Assembly (NCBI GenBank): GCA_015067145.1
Contig: SVNA01000001.1
Coordinates: forward strand, 186,001 to 250,000
Origin: Oscillospiraceae bacterium
Lineage (GTDB): Bacteria > Bacillota > Clostridia > Oscillospirales > Ruminococcaceae
DNA: 64,000 nt
Direction: 5' to 3'
A model generated the notes under the pieces. It ran no database searches. It saw only the letters and a list, made by a program, of their open reading frames with translations, and had not been told where the DNA came from. Positions 16,297 to 25,474 of this stretch are shown here, in pieces. A program made the translations under genes and the position numbers. Each line of letters starts with the position of its first letter. The first letter of the stretch is position 1.

Positions 16297-16326
16297 AAAA
16301 CGGATATTCATTTGAATATCCGTTTT
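16297..16326 (+). terminator. Terminator of the 5'-nucleotidase gene
   Basis: 14-bp stem AAAACGGATATTCA / TGAATATCCGTTTT around TT, with a T-run. Confidence 0.85.
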
Positions 16327-16364
16327 TTCAATATATATTTTTGTAGCAAGATAGACATTTTGTC

Positions 16365-16394
16365 TTGATTTAAACATACAATATATTGTATAAT
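16365..16394 (+). promoter_or_regulatory. Promoter upstream of the glycine riboswitch
   Basis: TTGATT (16365-16370), 18-base spacer, TATAAT (16389-16394); the riboswitch begins about 35 bases later. Confidence 0.6.
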
Positions 16395-16429
16395 TATCAG
16401 CAAATAACAACCAAATACATCCATATGAT

Positions 16430-16595
16430 GTCTGCAGGAAAAGATTTTTGATAATCTACCGAAGGAATAACGCTCTCAGGTAATAGGGACTGCAGGTTGA
16501 TGGTACTCTGGAGACGCCCGTTTTTTTGTTGCGGGGGCCGAAGGTGCAAACGATATACTGTCGTAATCTCTCAGGCAAAAAGGACAGAGACTCCT
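16430..16595 (+). ncRNA. Tandem glycine riboswitch
   Basis: Two glycine aptamers in series. The first is closed by CTGCAG repeats (16432-16437 and 16490-16495) and carries ACCGAAGGAATAACGC then CTCTCAGGTAATAGGGAC. The second (about 16500-16594) carries GGGCCGAAGGTGCAAACG then ATCTCTCAGGCAAAAAGGAC and is closed by GAGTC-like ends. These are the conserved gcvT-motif cores; paired aptamers allow a sharp glycine response. It lies in the leader of the sodium:amino-acid symporter at 16742, so glycine controls its own transporter. The expression platform may be the weak TGAGAA/TTCTCA hairpin with a T-run at 16654-16693. Confidence 0.92.
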
Positions 16596-16741
16596 ATTTT
16601 TTAAAGCTTTGTTTTGTATTAACTCTGCTTTAATAAATAATAGGATTTCCTTTTGAGAAGTTCTGCATCATATGCCTAATTTCTCATTTTTTTATTTTGG
16701 AATATTTGATTGTTAAAAACAAAAAAAGGGAGATATATTTT

Positions 16742-18124
16742 ATGTTAGAAACTATCACAAGTATTAACAGTTCAATCAACAGTTTTGTCTGGGGTCCTAT
16801 AATGCTGGCTCTTCTGGTTGGCACAGGTATTTACCTCACAGTTAAAACAGGGTTTATCCAGGTTAAATGGTTCGGTTACATACTTAAAAACACAGTTGGC
16901 GGTCTTTTCAGCAAAAAACAGGATAAATCCGGCAACAACCTTACACCTTTCCAGGCTGTTACAACTGCTCTTGCAGGCACAGTAGGTACAGGTAACATCG
17001 CAGGTGTTACAGGTGCTATCTTTGTTGGCGGACCTGGTGCTGTTTTCTGGATGTGGGTCAGTGCATTCTTTGGCATGTGCACAAAATATGCAGAAATTGT
17101 CCTTGCCATGAAATACCGTGTTACAGACGAAAACGGTGTTCATAAAGGCGGTCCTATGTACTACATCGAAAACGGTCTTGGCAAAAGCTGGAAACCTCTT
17201 GCAGTTATCTTTGCAATTCTTGGCGGTCTTGCTTCCTTTGGTATCGGCAACATCGCACAGTCCAGCGAAATTGCAGGTGCAATGAACGGTCTTTTGGGTC
17301 TTGCACCACTTGTTACAGGCATTATCCTTTCTGTTATCATCGCTTTTGTTCTTATCGGCGGTGTTAAGAGAATCGGTCAGGTTACAAGCTACCTTGTTCC
17401 TTTTATGGCGATGTTCTACATCGCAGCAGGCATTATCGTTATAATTATGCGTATAGGTGACGTTCCTGCTGTATTGCTTAACATCGTAACATCTGCTTTC
17501 AGCTTTGAAGCTGTTGGCGGCGGTGTTTTCGGTTATGCAATTATGGTTGCTATGAAACAGGGCTTTGCACGTGGCGTTTTCTCCAACGAAGCCGGTCTCG
17601 GTTCTGCTCCAATCGCCCATGCTGCATCTTCTACAGAAGAACCTGCTGAACAGGCAATCTGGGGTGTTTTTGAAGTGTTTATCGATACTATCGTTATCTG
17701 TTCCATCACCGCTATGGCTGTTCTGCTTTCCGGTATGGAACTCGGTGCAGACGCTCTCGGTGCATATGCTTCAAAAGGTGCTGCAGCAGTTTATGCTTTC
17801 AACTCCATCCTTCCGGGTACATTGGGCGGTACAATCATTCAGATAAGCCTTCTCTTCTTCGCACTGTCCACAATTCTCAGCTGGTCCTACTACGGCGAAC
17901 GCTGCTGGGGCTATCTTACAAACAACAACAAAATTTTCGACGCATGTTATAAAGTTGTATTTATACTTTTCTGTATCGTTGGTGCAACAGGCAGCGGTAC
18001 TTTGATGTGGGATATTGCTGATACCCTCAACGGCATGATGGCAATCCCTAACTTGATTGCCCTGCTTTTCCTCTCCGGTGTTGTTTGCAGCATTACAAAA
18101 GATTATTTCAAAGACAAAAAATAG
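16742..18124 (+). CDS. Sodium:glycine/alanine symporter (AGCS family), riboswitch controlled
   Basis: 460 residues from ATG 16742 (AGGGAG site); the in-frame extension to 16697 would lie in the riboswitch platform. GTVGTGNIAGVTGAIFVGGP and AVFWMWVSAFFGMCTKYAE are the AGCS signature. The glycine riboswitch directly upstream argues that glycine is the natural substrate. It is clearly homologous along its length to the symporter at 10186 but differs at many positions, so it is not a recent duplicate. Strong terminator follows. Confidence 0.93.
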   Translation: MLETITSINSSINSFVWGPIMLALLVGTGIYLTVKTGFIQVKWFGYILKNTVGGLFSKKQDKSGNNLTPFQAVTTALAGTVGTGNIAGVTGAIFVGGPGAVFWMWVSAFFGMCTKYAEIVLAMKYRVTDENGVHKGGPMYYIENGLGKSWKPLAVIFAILGGLASFGIGNIAQSSEIAGAMNGLLGLAPLVTGIILSVIIAFVLIGGVKRIGQVTSYLVPFMAMFYIAAGIIVIIMRIGDVPAVLLNIVTSAFSFEAVGGGVFGYAIMVAMKQGFARGVFSNEAGLGSAPIAHAASSTEEPAEQAIWGVFEVFIDTIVICSITAMAVLLSGMELGADALGAYASKGAAAVYAFNSILPGTLGGTIIQISLLFFALSTILSWSYYGERCWGYLTNNNKIFDACYKVVFILFCIVGATGSGTLMWDIADTLNGMMAIPNLIALLFLSGVVCSITKDYFKDKK

Positions 18125-18134
18125 CCTTATGGGT

Positions 18135-18170
18135 TATAAAAGCTCTGTGATTTTCCACAGAGCTTTTATC
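18135..18170 (+). terminator. Terminator of the riboswitch-controlled symporter
   Basis: Stem ATAAAAGCTCTGTG / CACAGAGCTTTTAT around ATTTTC, followed by CTTTTTT. Confidence 0.88.
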
Positions 18171-18266
18171 TTTTTTATGTGAAATCGTTACATTGCATTT
18201 GATGCAGTTTAGTGTTAAGATGAAATACGGAAATTCAAATTCTTTAATCTGTAAGGAGTATTTGAT

Positions 18267-18743
18267 ATGAAAAAATTTCTTGATACATCATTAAGCATTT
18301 TTCAGAAAGACTGGGCCCTTGTTACCGCAGGCACAATGGAAAATTACAATACAATGACCATCGGATGGGGCGGATTCGGCACACTTTGGCGTAAACCTGT
18401 CTGCACCGTTTATGTTAAGCCATGCCGCTACACACACAGCTTTATGGATGCAAGTGACTATTTTACTGTAAGCTTTTACAGTGATGAATATCGTGAGGCT
18501 CTCTCTGTCCTTGGAGTAAAATCCGGCCGTGACGGCAACAAGGTATCTGAAGTCGGTTTTACTGCTGTACCAGCCGGTGAAAGCGTTACATTCCGTCAGG
18601 CCAAAATCACTGTGCTTTGCAAAAAAATCTATCGTCATGATATGACAATGGACACAATGCCTGCTGAGGCTATTGAAAAATATTACACAGAAGAAGCTCC
18701 GCACACAATGTTTATCGGCGAAGTTATTGATATTATAGAATAA
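18267..18743 (+). CDS. Flavin reductase-like FMN-binding protein (flavoredoxin type)
   Basis: 158 residues with an AAGGAG site. The domain order matches the flavin reductase-like split barrel: ALVTAGTMENYNTMTIGWGG near the N-terminus, the VYVKPCRYTHSFMDAS FMN-phosphate region, then YFTVSFY. Members bind FMN and act as flavoredoxins or flavin reductases in anaerobes. It precedes an M24 peptidase by 29 bases and may share its transcript. Redox partner unknown. Confidence 0.85.
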   Translation: MKKFLDTSLSIFQKDWALVTAGTMENYNTMTIGWGGFGTLWRKPVCTVYVKPCRYTHSFMDASDYFTVSFYSDEYREALSVLGVKSGRDGNKVSEVGFTAVPAGESVTFRQAKITVLCKKIYRHDMTMDTMPAEAIEKYYTEEAPHTMFIGEVIDIIE

Positions 18744-18772
18744 AATATACCCATATTATCGGAGGATAAAAA

Positions 18773-20026
18773 ATGTCTAATACTGAATTTTATGCAAACC
18801 GCAGAAAACGCCTTGCCGACACAATGGCTGACAATTCATTTTATTTTGTATGCAGCGGAAATCTGATTGAGTCCACAGATGACTCCAACTACGTTTTCCA
18901 GCCATACAGAAACTTTGTATATCTGACAGGCCGTCAGGACGTTGATGCAACCCTTGTTATTGCAAAAATCAACGGCAAAGTAACCGAAACTTTGTTTATG
19001 CATGTTCCTACAGAAAGGGAGCTTCGCTGGATCGGTACAAGATTTGACATCGATGCAATCAAAGCTGAAACCGGCATCTCTAATCTTGTTCCAAACGAAA
19101 ACTGGGACAGCTATATCTCCCGTATAATGTTCAAAAATGACATTCAGGATGTTTATATGGATATGGCAAGATGGGATATGAACTATGCCGCAAACGAAGC
19201 ACAGAAACGTGCAAACCGTCTTAAAGAAATCTATCCTTACATCAATCTCCACAATGCATATCACACAGTATGTAAAATGCGTTCTGTAAAGGATGCTGCT
19301 GAAATTGCTGCACACCGCAAAGCTGCTGCTATCACAGAAGAAGCTGTAAAAAACATTCTCTCCAATATGAAGCCCGGTATGACAGAAAGCCATATTGAAG
19401 CATATTACGATTTTGTACTCAAAAAACACGGCTGCAAGTTCCCTGCTTTCACAACAATCGCCGCAACAGGTAAAAACGCCTGTATTATGCATTACGTTGA
19501 CAACGATACTGTTGCCAAAGACGGTGATATGATACTGTTTGACCTTGGCGCACAATGGGATCTGTACTGTACCGACGTTTCCCGTACATACCCTGTAAAC
19601 GGTAAATTCACCGAAAAACAGAAGATGCTGTACAATGTTGTACTCAAAGGACTTGAAGCTGCCGAAAGCCTCTCCAAACCAGGTCAGCTCAAAATAGAAT
19701 TACAGCAGATAAGCAAAAAGGTTATGGCAGAAGAACTTGTAAAAATCGGCTATATCGAAAAGGAAGAGGATATAAACAAGTATTATATGCACGGCAGCGG
19801 ACATTTTATCGGTCTTGATGTACACGATGTTGGCGATTATGATGATACCGTTCTGGCCGAAGATATGATGTTTACTCTTGAACCTGGTCTCTACTTTGAC
19901 GATGAAAAGCTGGGTATCAGAATTGAAGATACTATACTTGTTACAAAGGACGGCTGCGAAGTGCTCAGCGGCGGCATTCCAAAAACTGTTGAAGAAATCG
20001 AAGCATTTATGGCTGCTGCAAAATAA
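18773..20026 (+). CDS. Xaa-Pro aminopeptidase family (M24B) metallopeptidase
   Basis: 417 residues with a GGAGG site. An N-terminal creatinase-like domain (about 1-165) precedes the pita-bread catalytic domain. Metal ligands are visible: MILFDLGAQWDLYCTDVSR (two Asp), GSGHFIGLDVHD (His), FTLEPGLYF (Glu) and GIRIEDTILVT (Glu). These enzymes remove the N-terminal residue before proline. Cytosolic, no signal peptide. Terminator shared with the convergent gene at 20083. Confidence 0.9.
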   Translation: MSNTEFYANRRKRLADTMADNSFYFVCSGNLIESTDDSNYVFQPYRNFVYLTGRQDVDATLVIAKINGKVTETLFMHVPTERELRWIGTRFDIDAIKAETGISNLVPNENWDSYISRIMFKNDIQDVYMDMARWDMNYAANEAQKRANRLKEIYPYINLHNAYHTVCKMRSVKDAAEIAAHRKAAAITEEAVKNILSNMKPGMTESHIEAYYDFVLKKHGCKFPAFTTIAATGKNACIMHYVDNDTVAKDGDMILFDLGAQWDLYCTDVSRTYPVNGKFTEKQKMLYNVVLKGLEAAESLSKPGQLKIELQQISKKVMAEELVKIGYIEKEEDINKYYMHGSGHFIGLDVHDVGDYDDTVLAEDMMFTLEPGLYFDDEKLGIRIEDTILVTKDGCEVLSGGIPKTVEEIEAFMAAAK

Positions 20027-20037
20027 TTTAATACAAT

Positions 20038-20079
20038 AAAAAATACTGTCGGCACGGTAATGTGCTGACAGTATTTTTT
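20038..20079. terminator. Bidirectional terminator between convergent peptidase and YnbB-type genes
   Basis: Stem AATACTGTCGGCAC / GTGCTGACAGTATT with one wobble and a 6-base loop; A-run before and T-run after. Confidence 0.85.
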
Positions 20080-20082
20080 ACT

Positions 20083-21354
20083 TTAATCTTTATTGCTGAT
20101 TTCTCTCACCTTCTGTGCAGAGTACAGTACTGCTGCACGGGAAGCGTCAAAGGTGGTGCCGCCCTGCATAAAGGTGGTGTATGGTGCACGCACAGGAGCA
20201 TCACAGCTGAGCTCGATGGAAGAACCCATTGTAAAAGAACCGCTTGCCATAATAATATCGCTGTCATAGCCAGGCATCGGGCTTGGATACGGTGTTGCAA
20301 AGCTGTCGATAGGGCTCATATGCTGGATAGCCTGACAGATTGCGATAAGGTTTTCGGCATTTTCTGCTGCGATTGATGTGATTATATCGTTCCTGTCCTC
20401 TGTGTAATGTGGGTCGGTTGCAAAGCCGATTTTATTATACAGGCAGGATGCATATATACTTGTTTTGATTGCATTTGCTGTAATCATAGGTGCAAAGTAA
20501 ACACCGAGGTACATACTTCGCATAACGTCCATTGTACAGCCGATTTCACGGCCTGTACCAGGTGCTGTAAGGCGGTGACCGCATTTTTCCACAAGGTCAG
20601 CACGGCCTGCTATGTACCCGCCTGTTGGTGCAATGCCGCCGCCAGGGTTTTTGATGAGAGAACCGATGATAAGGTCTGCACCATAGGAGCAAGGCTCTTC
20701 AGTATGGGTAAATTCGCCGTAGCAGTTGTCAACTGTAACGATGATATCAGGGTTTCCTTCTTTTGCCGCTTTGCTGATTGCACCAATCTGCTCGAGGCTG
20801 AGTGCCTTACGGGTTGAATAACCGCGGCTACGCTGGATATGGCATACGTTGGATGTTTTTGCCATCTCTCTGATGCCGTCAAGGTCAGGCTCTGAGTCTG
20901 ACAGCAGTTCCACCTGCTGGTAGTTTATGCCGTAATCTTTAAGGGAACCGTAGTTTTCGTCATTTCCGTCCACACCGATAACACCAAGCAGTGTATCATA
21001 CGGGCGGCCTGTTGCACACATAAGTGTATCACCTGCACGGAGAACACCAAAAAGTGCAACTGTAAGTGTGTGTGTGCCGGACATAAAGTTGTGGCGGCAG
21101 AGTGCATCTTCTGCACCTACAATATCAGCAAAAAGACGGTCAAGACCATCGCGGCCCATATCGTCGTAGCCGTAGCCTGTTGTGCCCACAAGGTGCTGTG
21201 CAGAGATGCGGTTTTCCTTGAAGGCTTTTAATACTTTAAGCTGATTGTACTGCTGTACCTCGTCCACCCTGTCAAAATATGGTTTACAGAGCTCCATAAC
21301 CTCTTTGTCGATTGCAAGAAGTTCTTTATCTATATCAAAAAATTTTCCTATCAT
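20083..21354 (-). CDS. YnbB/aluminium-resistance family PLP-dependent enzyme (methionine gamma-lyase-like)
   Basis: 423 residues, fold type I PLP enzyme. HNFMSGTHTLTVALFGVLR is the cofactor-phosphate region, VTVDNCYGEF carries the Asp that contacts the pyridine nitrogen, and GSLIKNPGGGIAPTGGY contains the Schiff-base lysine. The family is annotated as methionine gamma-lyase family or aluminium resistance protein; the real substrate is not settled. It is followed after 10 bases by an acetyltransferase and murD on the same strand in the order murD, acetyltransferase, this gene, probably one transcript. Confidence 0.88.
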   Translation of the reverse strand: MIGKFFDIDKELLAIDKEVMELCKPYFDRVDEVQQYNQLKVLKAFKENRISAQHLVGTTGYGYDDMGRDGLDRLFADIVGAEDALCRHNFMSGTHTLTVALFGVLRAGDTLMCATGRPYDTLLGVIGVDGNDENYGSLKDYGINYQQVELLSDSEPDLDGIREMAKTSNVCHIQRSRGYSTRKALSLEQIGAISKAAKEGNPDIIVTVDNCYGEFTHTEEPCSYGADLIIGSLIKNPGGGIAPTGGYIAGRADLVEKCGHRLTAPGTGREIGCTMDVMRSMYLGVYFAPMITANAIKTSIYASCLYNKIGFATDPHYTEDRNDIITSIAAENAENLIAICQAIQHMSPIDSFATPYPSPMPGYDSDIIMASGSFTMGSSIELSCDAPVRAPYTTFMQGGTTFDASRAAVLYSAQKVREISNKD

Positions 21355-21364
21355 CTACTTTTAC

Positions 21365-22078
21365 CTATTCTTTGTATATTGTTACTTTTCCGATAACCCT
21401 GAACCCCAGTTTTTCATAATATGGTTTCAAGGCATCTTCGCATTTTAAAATCACCGTTTTATCTTTATTCTGATTTATTATATGTGACAGGACCTTTGCT
21501 GCAAGACCCTTGCCACGGTATTCAGGCAATGTTGAAACAAAAGTTATATAAACGCTGTCTTCTCCATATTTTGTTGCTATTGCACCGCTGGCAATTTTTC
21601 CGTCCTCTCTGATATAACATATATCCGCTATACCTTTGTTGACCTTGCGTGCAAAGTTGGAATACACAATATCAAAACTCAGATTATGAAAGTTTGTGCA
21701 GCAGAATTTTATAAAAGAATAAATATCTGTATTTACACATACATCTTCTCTTTTCTCCGTCTCACCGCCTGAATATTCCATAATGTGAAGCTGTCTGTCC
21801 ACTGTCATCGGGAGATTTTCATTCTGACTTTCGATTGAAACTACACCACAGAAGTTGCAGAACATAAGAATTTCTTCCAGCTCATCTGCAACCGGCTTGC
21901 CGCATAATGTCAGATTGACACCTGACAGCATAAATGCACAGTTTTCGGTAACATAGAAGCTGTTTGTCTCTTTAATCTGCCCACTTATATAGTCGGCGTA
22001 AATTTTCTGTCCCAGAAAGCCTGAATTTCTGATTATATCTTCAAATCTCTTAGCATTTTCAGTTGCGTTTACAATCAT
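21365..22078 (-). CDS. GNAT family N-acetyltransferase
   Basis: 237 residues. The GNAT acetyl-CoA site is in the C-terminal third: VSTLPEYRGKGLAAKVLSHI (motif A, R/Q-x-x-G-x-G/A) and a final ALKPYYEKLGFRVIG. The N-terminal 110 residues are a diverged second domain seen in proteins of this type. Its ATG overlaps the murD stop as ATGA, so it is translated with murD. Target unknown; a link to cell wall precursors is only suggested by position. Confidence 0.82.
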   Translation of the reverse strand: MIVNATENAKRFEDIIRNSGFLGQKIYADYISGQIKETNSFYVTENCAFMLSGVNLTLCGKPVADELEEILMFCNFCGVVSIESQNENLPMTVDRQLHIMEYSGGETEKREDVCVNTDIYSFIKFCCTNFHNLSFDIVYSNFARKVNKGIADICYIREDGKIASGAIATKYGEDSVYITFVSTLPEYRGKGLAAKVLSHIINQNKDKTVILKCEDALKPYYEKLGFRVIGKVTIYKE

Positions 22079-23454
22079 AATTTATTTACCAGTTCTTTGT
22101 AATGTCTGCCACGCACCTCAAAATTCGGATACAGGTCAAAGCTTGCAGATGCAGGAGAAAGGCTTACAACGTCACCTTCGGACGTGTTTTCGTACATGAG
22201 CTGCACTGCCGCTTCCATACTGTCAGCGTGGAGAATTTTTATATCACTGGAAGCAAAATCTTCGTGTTCGCGGACAACCTTTTCAATTTTAGGACCTGTC
22301 TGCCCCATAACCACAAGCAGTTTTACATGGTCAAGGATTGGTTTTGCCAGTGGCTCGTAAGGGATATTTTTATCATATCCTCCTGCGATGATGCAGATTT
22401 TCTGCGGGAATGCCTTGAGGCCTGCTATTGTTCTTGTAGGGCTGGAAGCTATGGAATCGTTGAACCACTGAACACCGTTAAGTGTACGTACTGGCTCTAT
22501 ACGGTGTTCAACACCCTTGAATTCTCTTGCAACCTTTGCCATAACCTCGTCGGTTACATCGCCCTCAACTGCTGAAAATGCAGCAAGGAGATTTTCAAGA
22601 TTGTGGAGACCGCGCAGTGCAACTTCGCTTTGATGAACAATCTGTCTGCCGTCAAGTGTAAGGTATCCGTCATCATCGATAAAACCGCCGTTGTCTATTT
22701 TGGAAAGACGTGTGAAGAAGCGAACACTGCCTTTTACATCTGCCTGCATCCCTCTGGAAACATCGTTTTCATAACCCAGAACAGCCTTGCAGTTTTCGTT
22801 CTGATAAATGAGGATATTGCGTTTAGCGTCGATATATTCCTGCATATCCTTGTGGTGGTCAAGATGGTTTGGTGTGACATTTGTAACTACAGCAACGTCA
22901 GGAGACTGCTTCATGCTGATAAGCTGGAAGCTGGAAAGTTCAACAACTGCAACATCGTTTTCTTCCACTTCCTCTGCTATCGGCAGCAAAGCACGGCCGA
23001 TATTGCCGCCAAGGTAAACCTTTCTGCCGCTTTCTTCCAGCATTTTTGCGATAAGGCTTGTGGTTGTTGTCTTGCCGTCAGAACCTGTCACCGCATATAT
23101 TTTACATGGACAAAGACGGAAGAACAGTTCCATCTCGCTGGAAACCTCTGTGCCTTTGTTAATTTCGTCCTGAAGCTCTTTTGTGAAGAATTCAAAACCA
23201 GGTGTTCTCATAATAAGGTCCTGATTTTTGAGCCCCTCAAGATAATTTTCGCCTAAAGAAAGATTTATTTTCAATTCTTTTAAAGTTTCAGCATATTCGC
23301 CGAAACCACTGAGTTCCTTTTTATCGCAAAGGGTTACAACTGCACCTTTTTTTGCAAAGATTTCGATAAGCTGTTTGTGGCTTACACCAGCACCGATAAA
23401 TGCAACCTTTTTGCCTTTCAGTTCGTTATAAAATTTTTCTGCCTGGATATTCAT
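22075..23454 (-). CDS. murD: UDP-N-acetylmuramoyl-L-alanine--D-glutamate ligase
   Basis: 459 residues, normal for MurD, which adds D-glutamate to UDP-MurNAc-L-Ala in the cytosol. Domains in order: an N-terminal Rossmann-like UMAG domain (VAFIGAGVSHKQ), the Mur ligase ATPase with VTGSDGKTTTTSLIAKML, the substrate segment VELSSFQL and TNVTPNHLDHH, and a C-terminal domain with KAFPQKICIIAGGYDKN. GAGGTG ribosome binding site. It lies outside a mur/dcw cluster and heads a small operon with an acetyltransferase and a PLP enzyme. Confidence 0.93.
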   Translation of the reverse strand: MNIQAEKFYNELKGKKVAFIGAGVSHKQLIEIFAKKGAVVTLCDKKELSGFGEYAETLKELKINLSLGENYLEGLKNQDLIMRTPGFEFFTKELQDEINKGTEVSSEMELFFRLCPCKIYAVTGSDGKTTTTSLIAKMLEESGRKVYLGGNIGRALLPIAEEVEENDVAVVELSSFQLISMKQSPDVAVVTNVTPNHLDHHKDMQEYIDAKRNILIYQNENCKAVLGYENDVSRGMQADVKGSVRFFTRLSKIDNGGFIDDDGYLTLDGRQIVHQSEVALRGLHNLENLLAAFSAVEGDVTDEVMAKVAREFKGVEHRIEPVRTLNGVQWFNDSIASSPTRTIAGLKAFPQKICIIAGGYDKNIPYEPLAKPILDHVKLLVVMGQTGPKIEKVVREHEDFASSDIKILHADSMEAAVQLMYENTSEGDVVSLSPASASFDLYPNFEVRGRHYKELVNKL

Positions 23455-23491
23455 ACAGTCACCTCTGTAAAAAATATTTTATATCTAATAT

Positions 23492-23520
23492 ATTATATTC
23501 TTTTATATAATTTATATCAA
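23492..23520 (-). promoter_or_regulatory. Promoter of murD
   Basis: TTGATA (23520-23515), 17-base spacer, TATAAT (23497-23492) on the minus strand, 38 bases upstream of the murD ATG. Confidence 0.65.
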
Positions 23521-23524
23521 GAGT

Positions 23525-23590
23525 TTATGGAAAAGCTGTCTGTTTACTTTTGGACCAACTGGGTTCTTCCCCGTCAGTTTCATCAAACAT
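23525..23590 (-). other. Short GC-richer stretch with a 21-codon minus-strand frame, possible repeat remnant
   Basis: Between the murD promoter and the lipoprotein gene lies a stretch visibly richer in G and C than its surroundings. On the minus strand it reads MFDETDGEEPSWSKSKQTAF plus one proline, then TAA. There is no ribosome binding site. It may be a leftover of an interspersed repeat rather than a gene. Confidence 0.25.
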
Positions 23591-23713
23591 TGATGTAAAA
23601 ATAAAAATATGATAAAGTAAAACTGAAAGATAAATTTGAATAGGTCGAATAGTTTGAAAATCTTGAATTTACAATAAAAGGCTTTGACTAATATAAGGAA
23701 AAGAGATTAGGCT

Positions 23714-25279
23714 ATGAAAAAAAATATATTATTGCCAGTCATTTTCATATTAGGATTGTTTTGTGGATGCAGCAATTCAGAACGCCCTATGTCTGCAGCA
23801 GAACAGAAAATATTGACAAATGCAGATGCACGCCGTGAAGCAATTTTGAATAGCCCAACGGAAATTGATGTTACTGGTGTATGTTATTATGTATCTGCAG
23901 ACGGTAATGACAGTAACGATGGCAGAAGCGAGGAAACACCTTGGGCATCACTGGATAAAGTGAACAGTGCAAATTTGAGCCCGGGTGATGGTGTATTCTT
24001 CCGTCGCGGAGATATTTGGCGTGGAGAGGCTCTAATTGCACAAAATGGTGTTACATACTCTGCCTATGGCGAGGGTGCTAAACCCAGTATTTACGGTTCG
24101 CCGGAAAATGGTGCAGACCCTTCAAAATGGAGTCTGATGGAAGGAACGGATAATATCTGGATTTTCTATAAGGACATTATGGATTGCGGAGATGTCGTTT
24201 TGGATGGCAGTATGGACTTAGCGGACAAAGCACCTGTGTGGTGGACTGGTGACAGATATGTAAAGTTTGTTGTAGGTGAAGATGATTACAACACCCTGAT
24301 GCAAAAGCCTGATTTTGACCCTGCAAATGATATGGGTGACCTTCAGTATTTTAATGATATTGATTATTCTGACCTTAATTCTCATCATCCTATATATGTT
24401 TACGAATATGCTGACAGAGAAGGAAAACTCTACCTTCGATGTGATGAAGGAAATCCGGGTGAAGTATATAAATCTATTGAATTTTGTTGTGACCCTTACA
24501 ATGGAAGTGTTGTTACACTGAATTTTGGATATTTGTCTGTATTGGATAATCTCTCTGTAATGTATGGCGGTCATGCAATTGAGGCTAACGGAGGCAGGCT
24601 TGTACAAAACTGCGAAGTTGGCTATATGGGTGCAATGACACATACCTTCTATGACACAGAAACAATATATTCCGGCGATGGCATCAGTCACACTCTCAAT
24701 ATGCTTGTAGAGAATAACTATGTGCATCACGTATTCAATGGAGGAATTGCAGCAGGAGAATTATCCTTTGCTGCTAATGATGAGTTTGCAAATGTTGAGG
24801 AATTTCAGGGCAATAATATAATTCGCGGCAATTTGCTGGAGTATACAGCAGGTATTACTCTGCTTAACTGGGAAGAAGAAGTTAATGAACTGCATAAGTT
24901 TAAAGATATTCTGATTGAGGACAACTATGTGATGTATTCCACCACTGCAGGTGACCCTCAAAGAAAAAAGGCAAACTCCATTATCGGTGCTTTGGTTTTT
25001 TCGGGAAGTGATATGCCTTTGCCGTGTGCCAACGAAAATCTTGTGATTAAAGACAATGTTTTGTACTGTTCAGATGGTTCCCTCATTATCAGCGGTATGC
25101 AGGAAGAATACTATCCTGTTTACACTGGAAATACCTATGTGCAAAATCCGAACAAGCCTTTTGCCTATTGGTGCTTTAAGGATGGAACATATGAGATGGT
25201 TTTAACGAAAAAATTGAGTGATTTGGAAACCTTTGTACGTGAAGAACTTGGAGATGAAACGGGAGTTGTTTTACGATAA
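23714..25279 (+). CDS. Lipoprotein with right-handed beta-helix (pectate-lyase-like) fold
   Basis: 521 residues. A lipoprotein-type signal (KKNILLPVIFILGLFCGC, Cys at about 19) is followed by a short linker and VCYYVSADGNDSNDGRSEET, the typical start of DUF1565/pectate-lyase-3-like beta-helix proteins, then PWASLDKVNS and many N/G-rich turns (VVLDG, VENNYVHHVFNGG, NIIRGNLLEY, LIEDNYV). Such proteins bind or cleave polysaccharides at the cell surface; no catalytic set can be named. It uses more ATT/GGA/TTG codons than the neighbours and has no partner genes, which hints at later acquisition. Confidence 0.8.
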   Translation: MKKNILLPVIFILGLFCGCSNSERPMSAAEQKILTNADARREAILNSPTEIDVTGVCYYVSADGNDSNDGRSEETPWASLDKVNSANLSPGDGVFFRRGDIWRGEALIAQNGVTYSAYGEGAKPSIYGSPENGADPSKWSLMEGTDNIWIFYKDIMDCGDVVLDGSMDLADKAPVWWTGDRYVKFVVGEDDYNTLMQKPDFDPANDMGDLQYFNDIDYSDLNSHHPIYVYEYADREGKLYLRCDEGNPGEVYKSIEFCCDPYNGSVVTLNFGYLSVLDNLSVMYGGHAIEANGGRLVQNCEVGYMGAMTHTFYDTETIYSGDGISHTLNMLVENNYVHHVFNGGIAAGELSFAANDEFANVEEFQGNNIIRGNLLEYTAGITLLNWEEEVNELHKFKDILIEDNYVMYSTTAGDPQRKKANSIIGALVFSGSDMPLPCANENLVIKDNVLYCSDGSLIISGMQEEYYPVYTGNTYVQNPNKPFAYWCFKDGTYEMVLTKKLSDLETFVREELGDETGVVLR

Positions 25280-25398
25280 AAAGGCAATTCGCAAAATCTC
25301 AATTTTGCAGACAGTTGCTATATATAAATACACCTCCTCATGTCACTTTTGTCCTGCCCCAGTATAAGTGATAAAACAGAGCAAAAATCTGTTTTTCA

Positions 25399-25432
25399 TT
25401 GCCATTGGCAAAAAAAAGTGTTAATATATAAG
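25399..25432 (+). promoter_or_regulatory. Promoter with inverted repeat upstream of glutamine synthetase III
   Basis: TTGCC-ATT-GGCAA (25399-25411) is a perfect inverted repeat overlapping a candidate -35 (TTGGCA, 25405-25410); TATAAG follows after 16 bases (25427-25432). The overlap is where a repressor would act, but no regulator is identified. Confidence 0.4.
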
Positions 25433-25474
25433 TTAGGAAAATTTGTATTTTTACCTTTATTACGAGGTGTTTTT

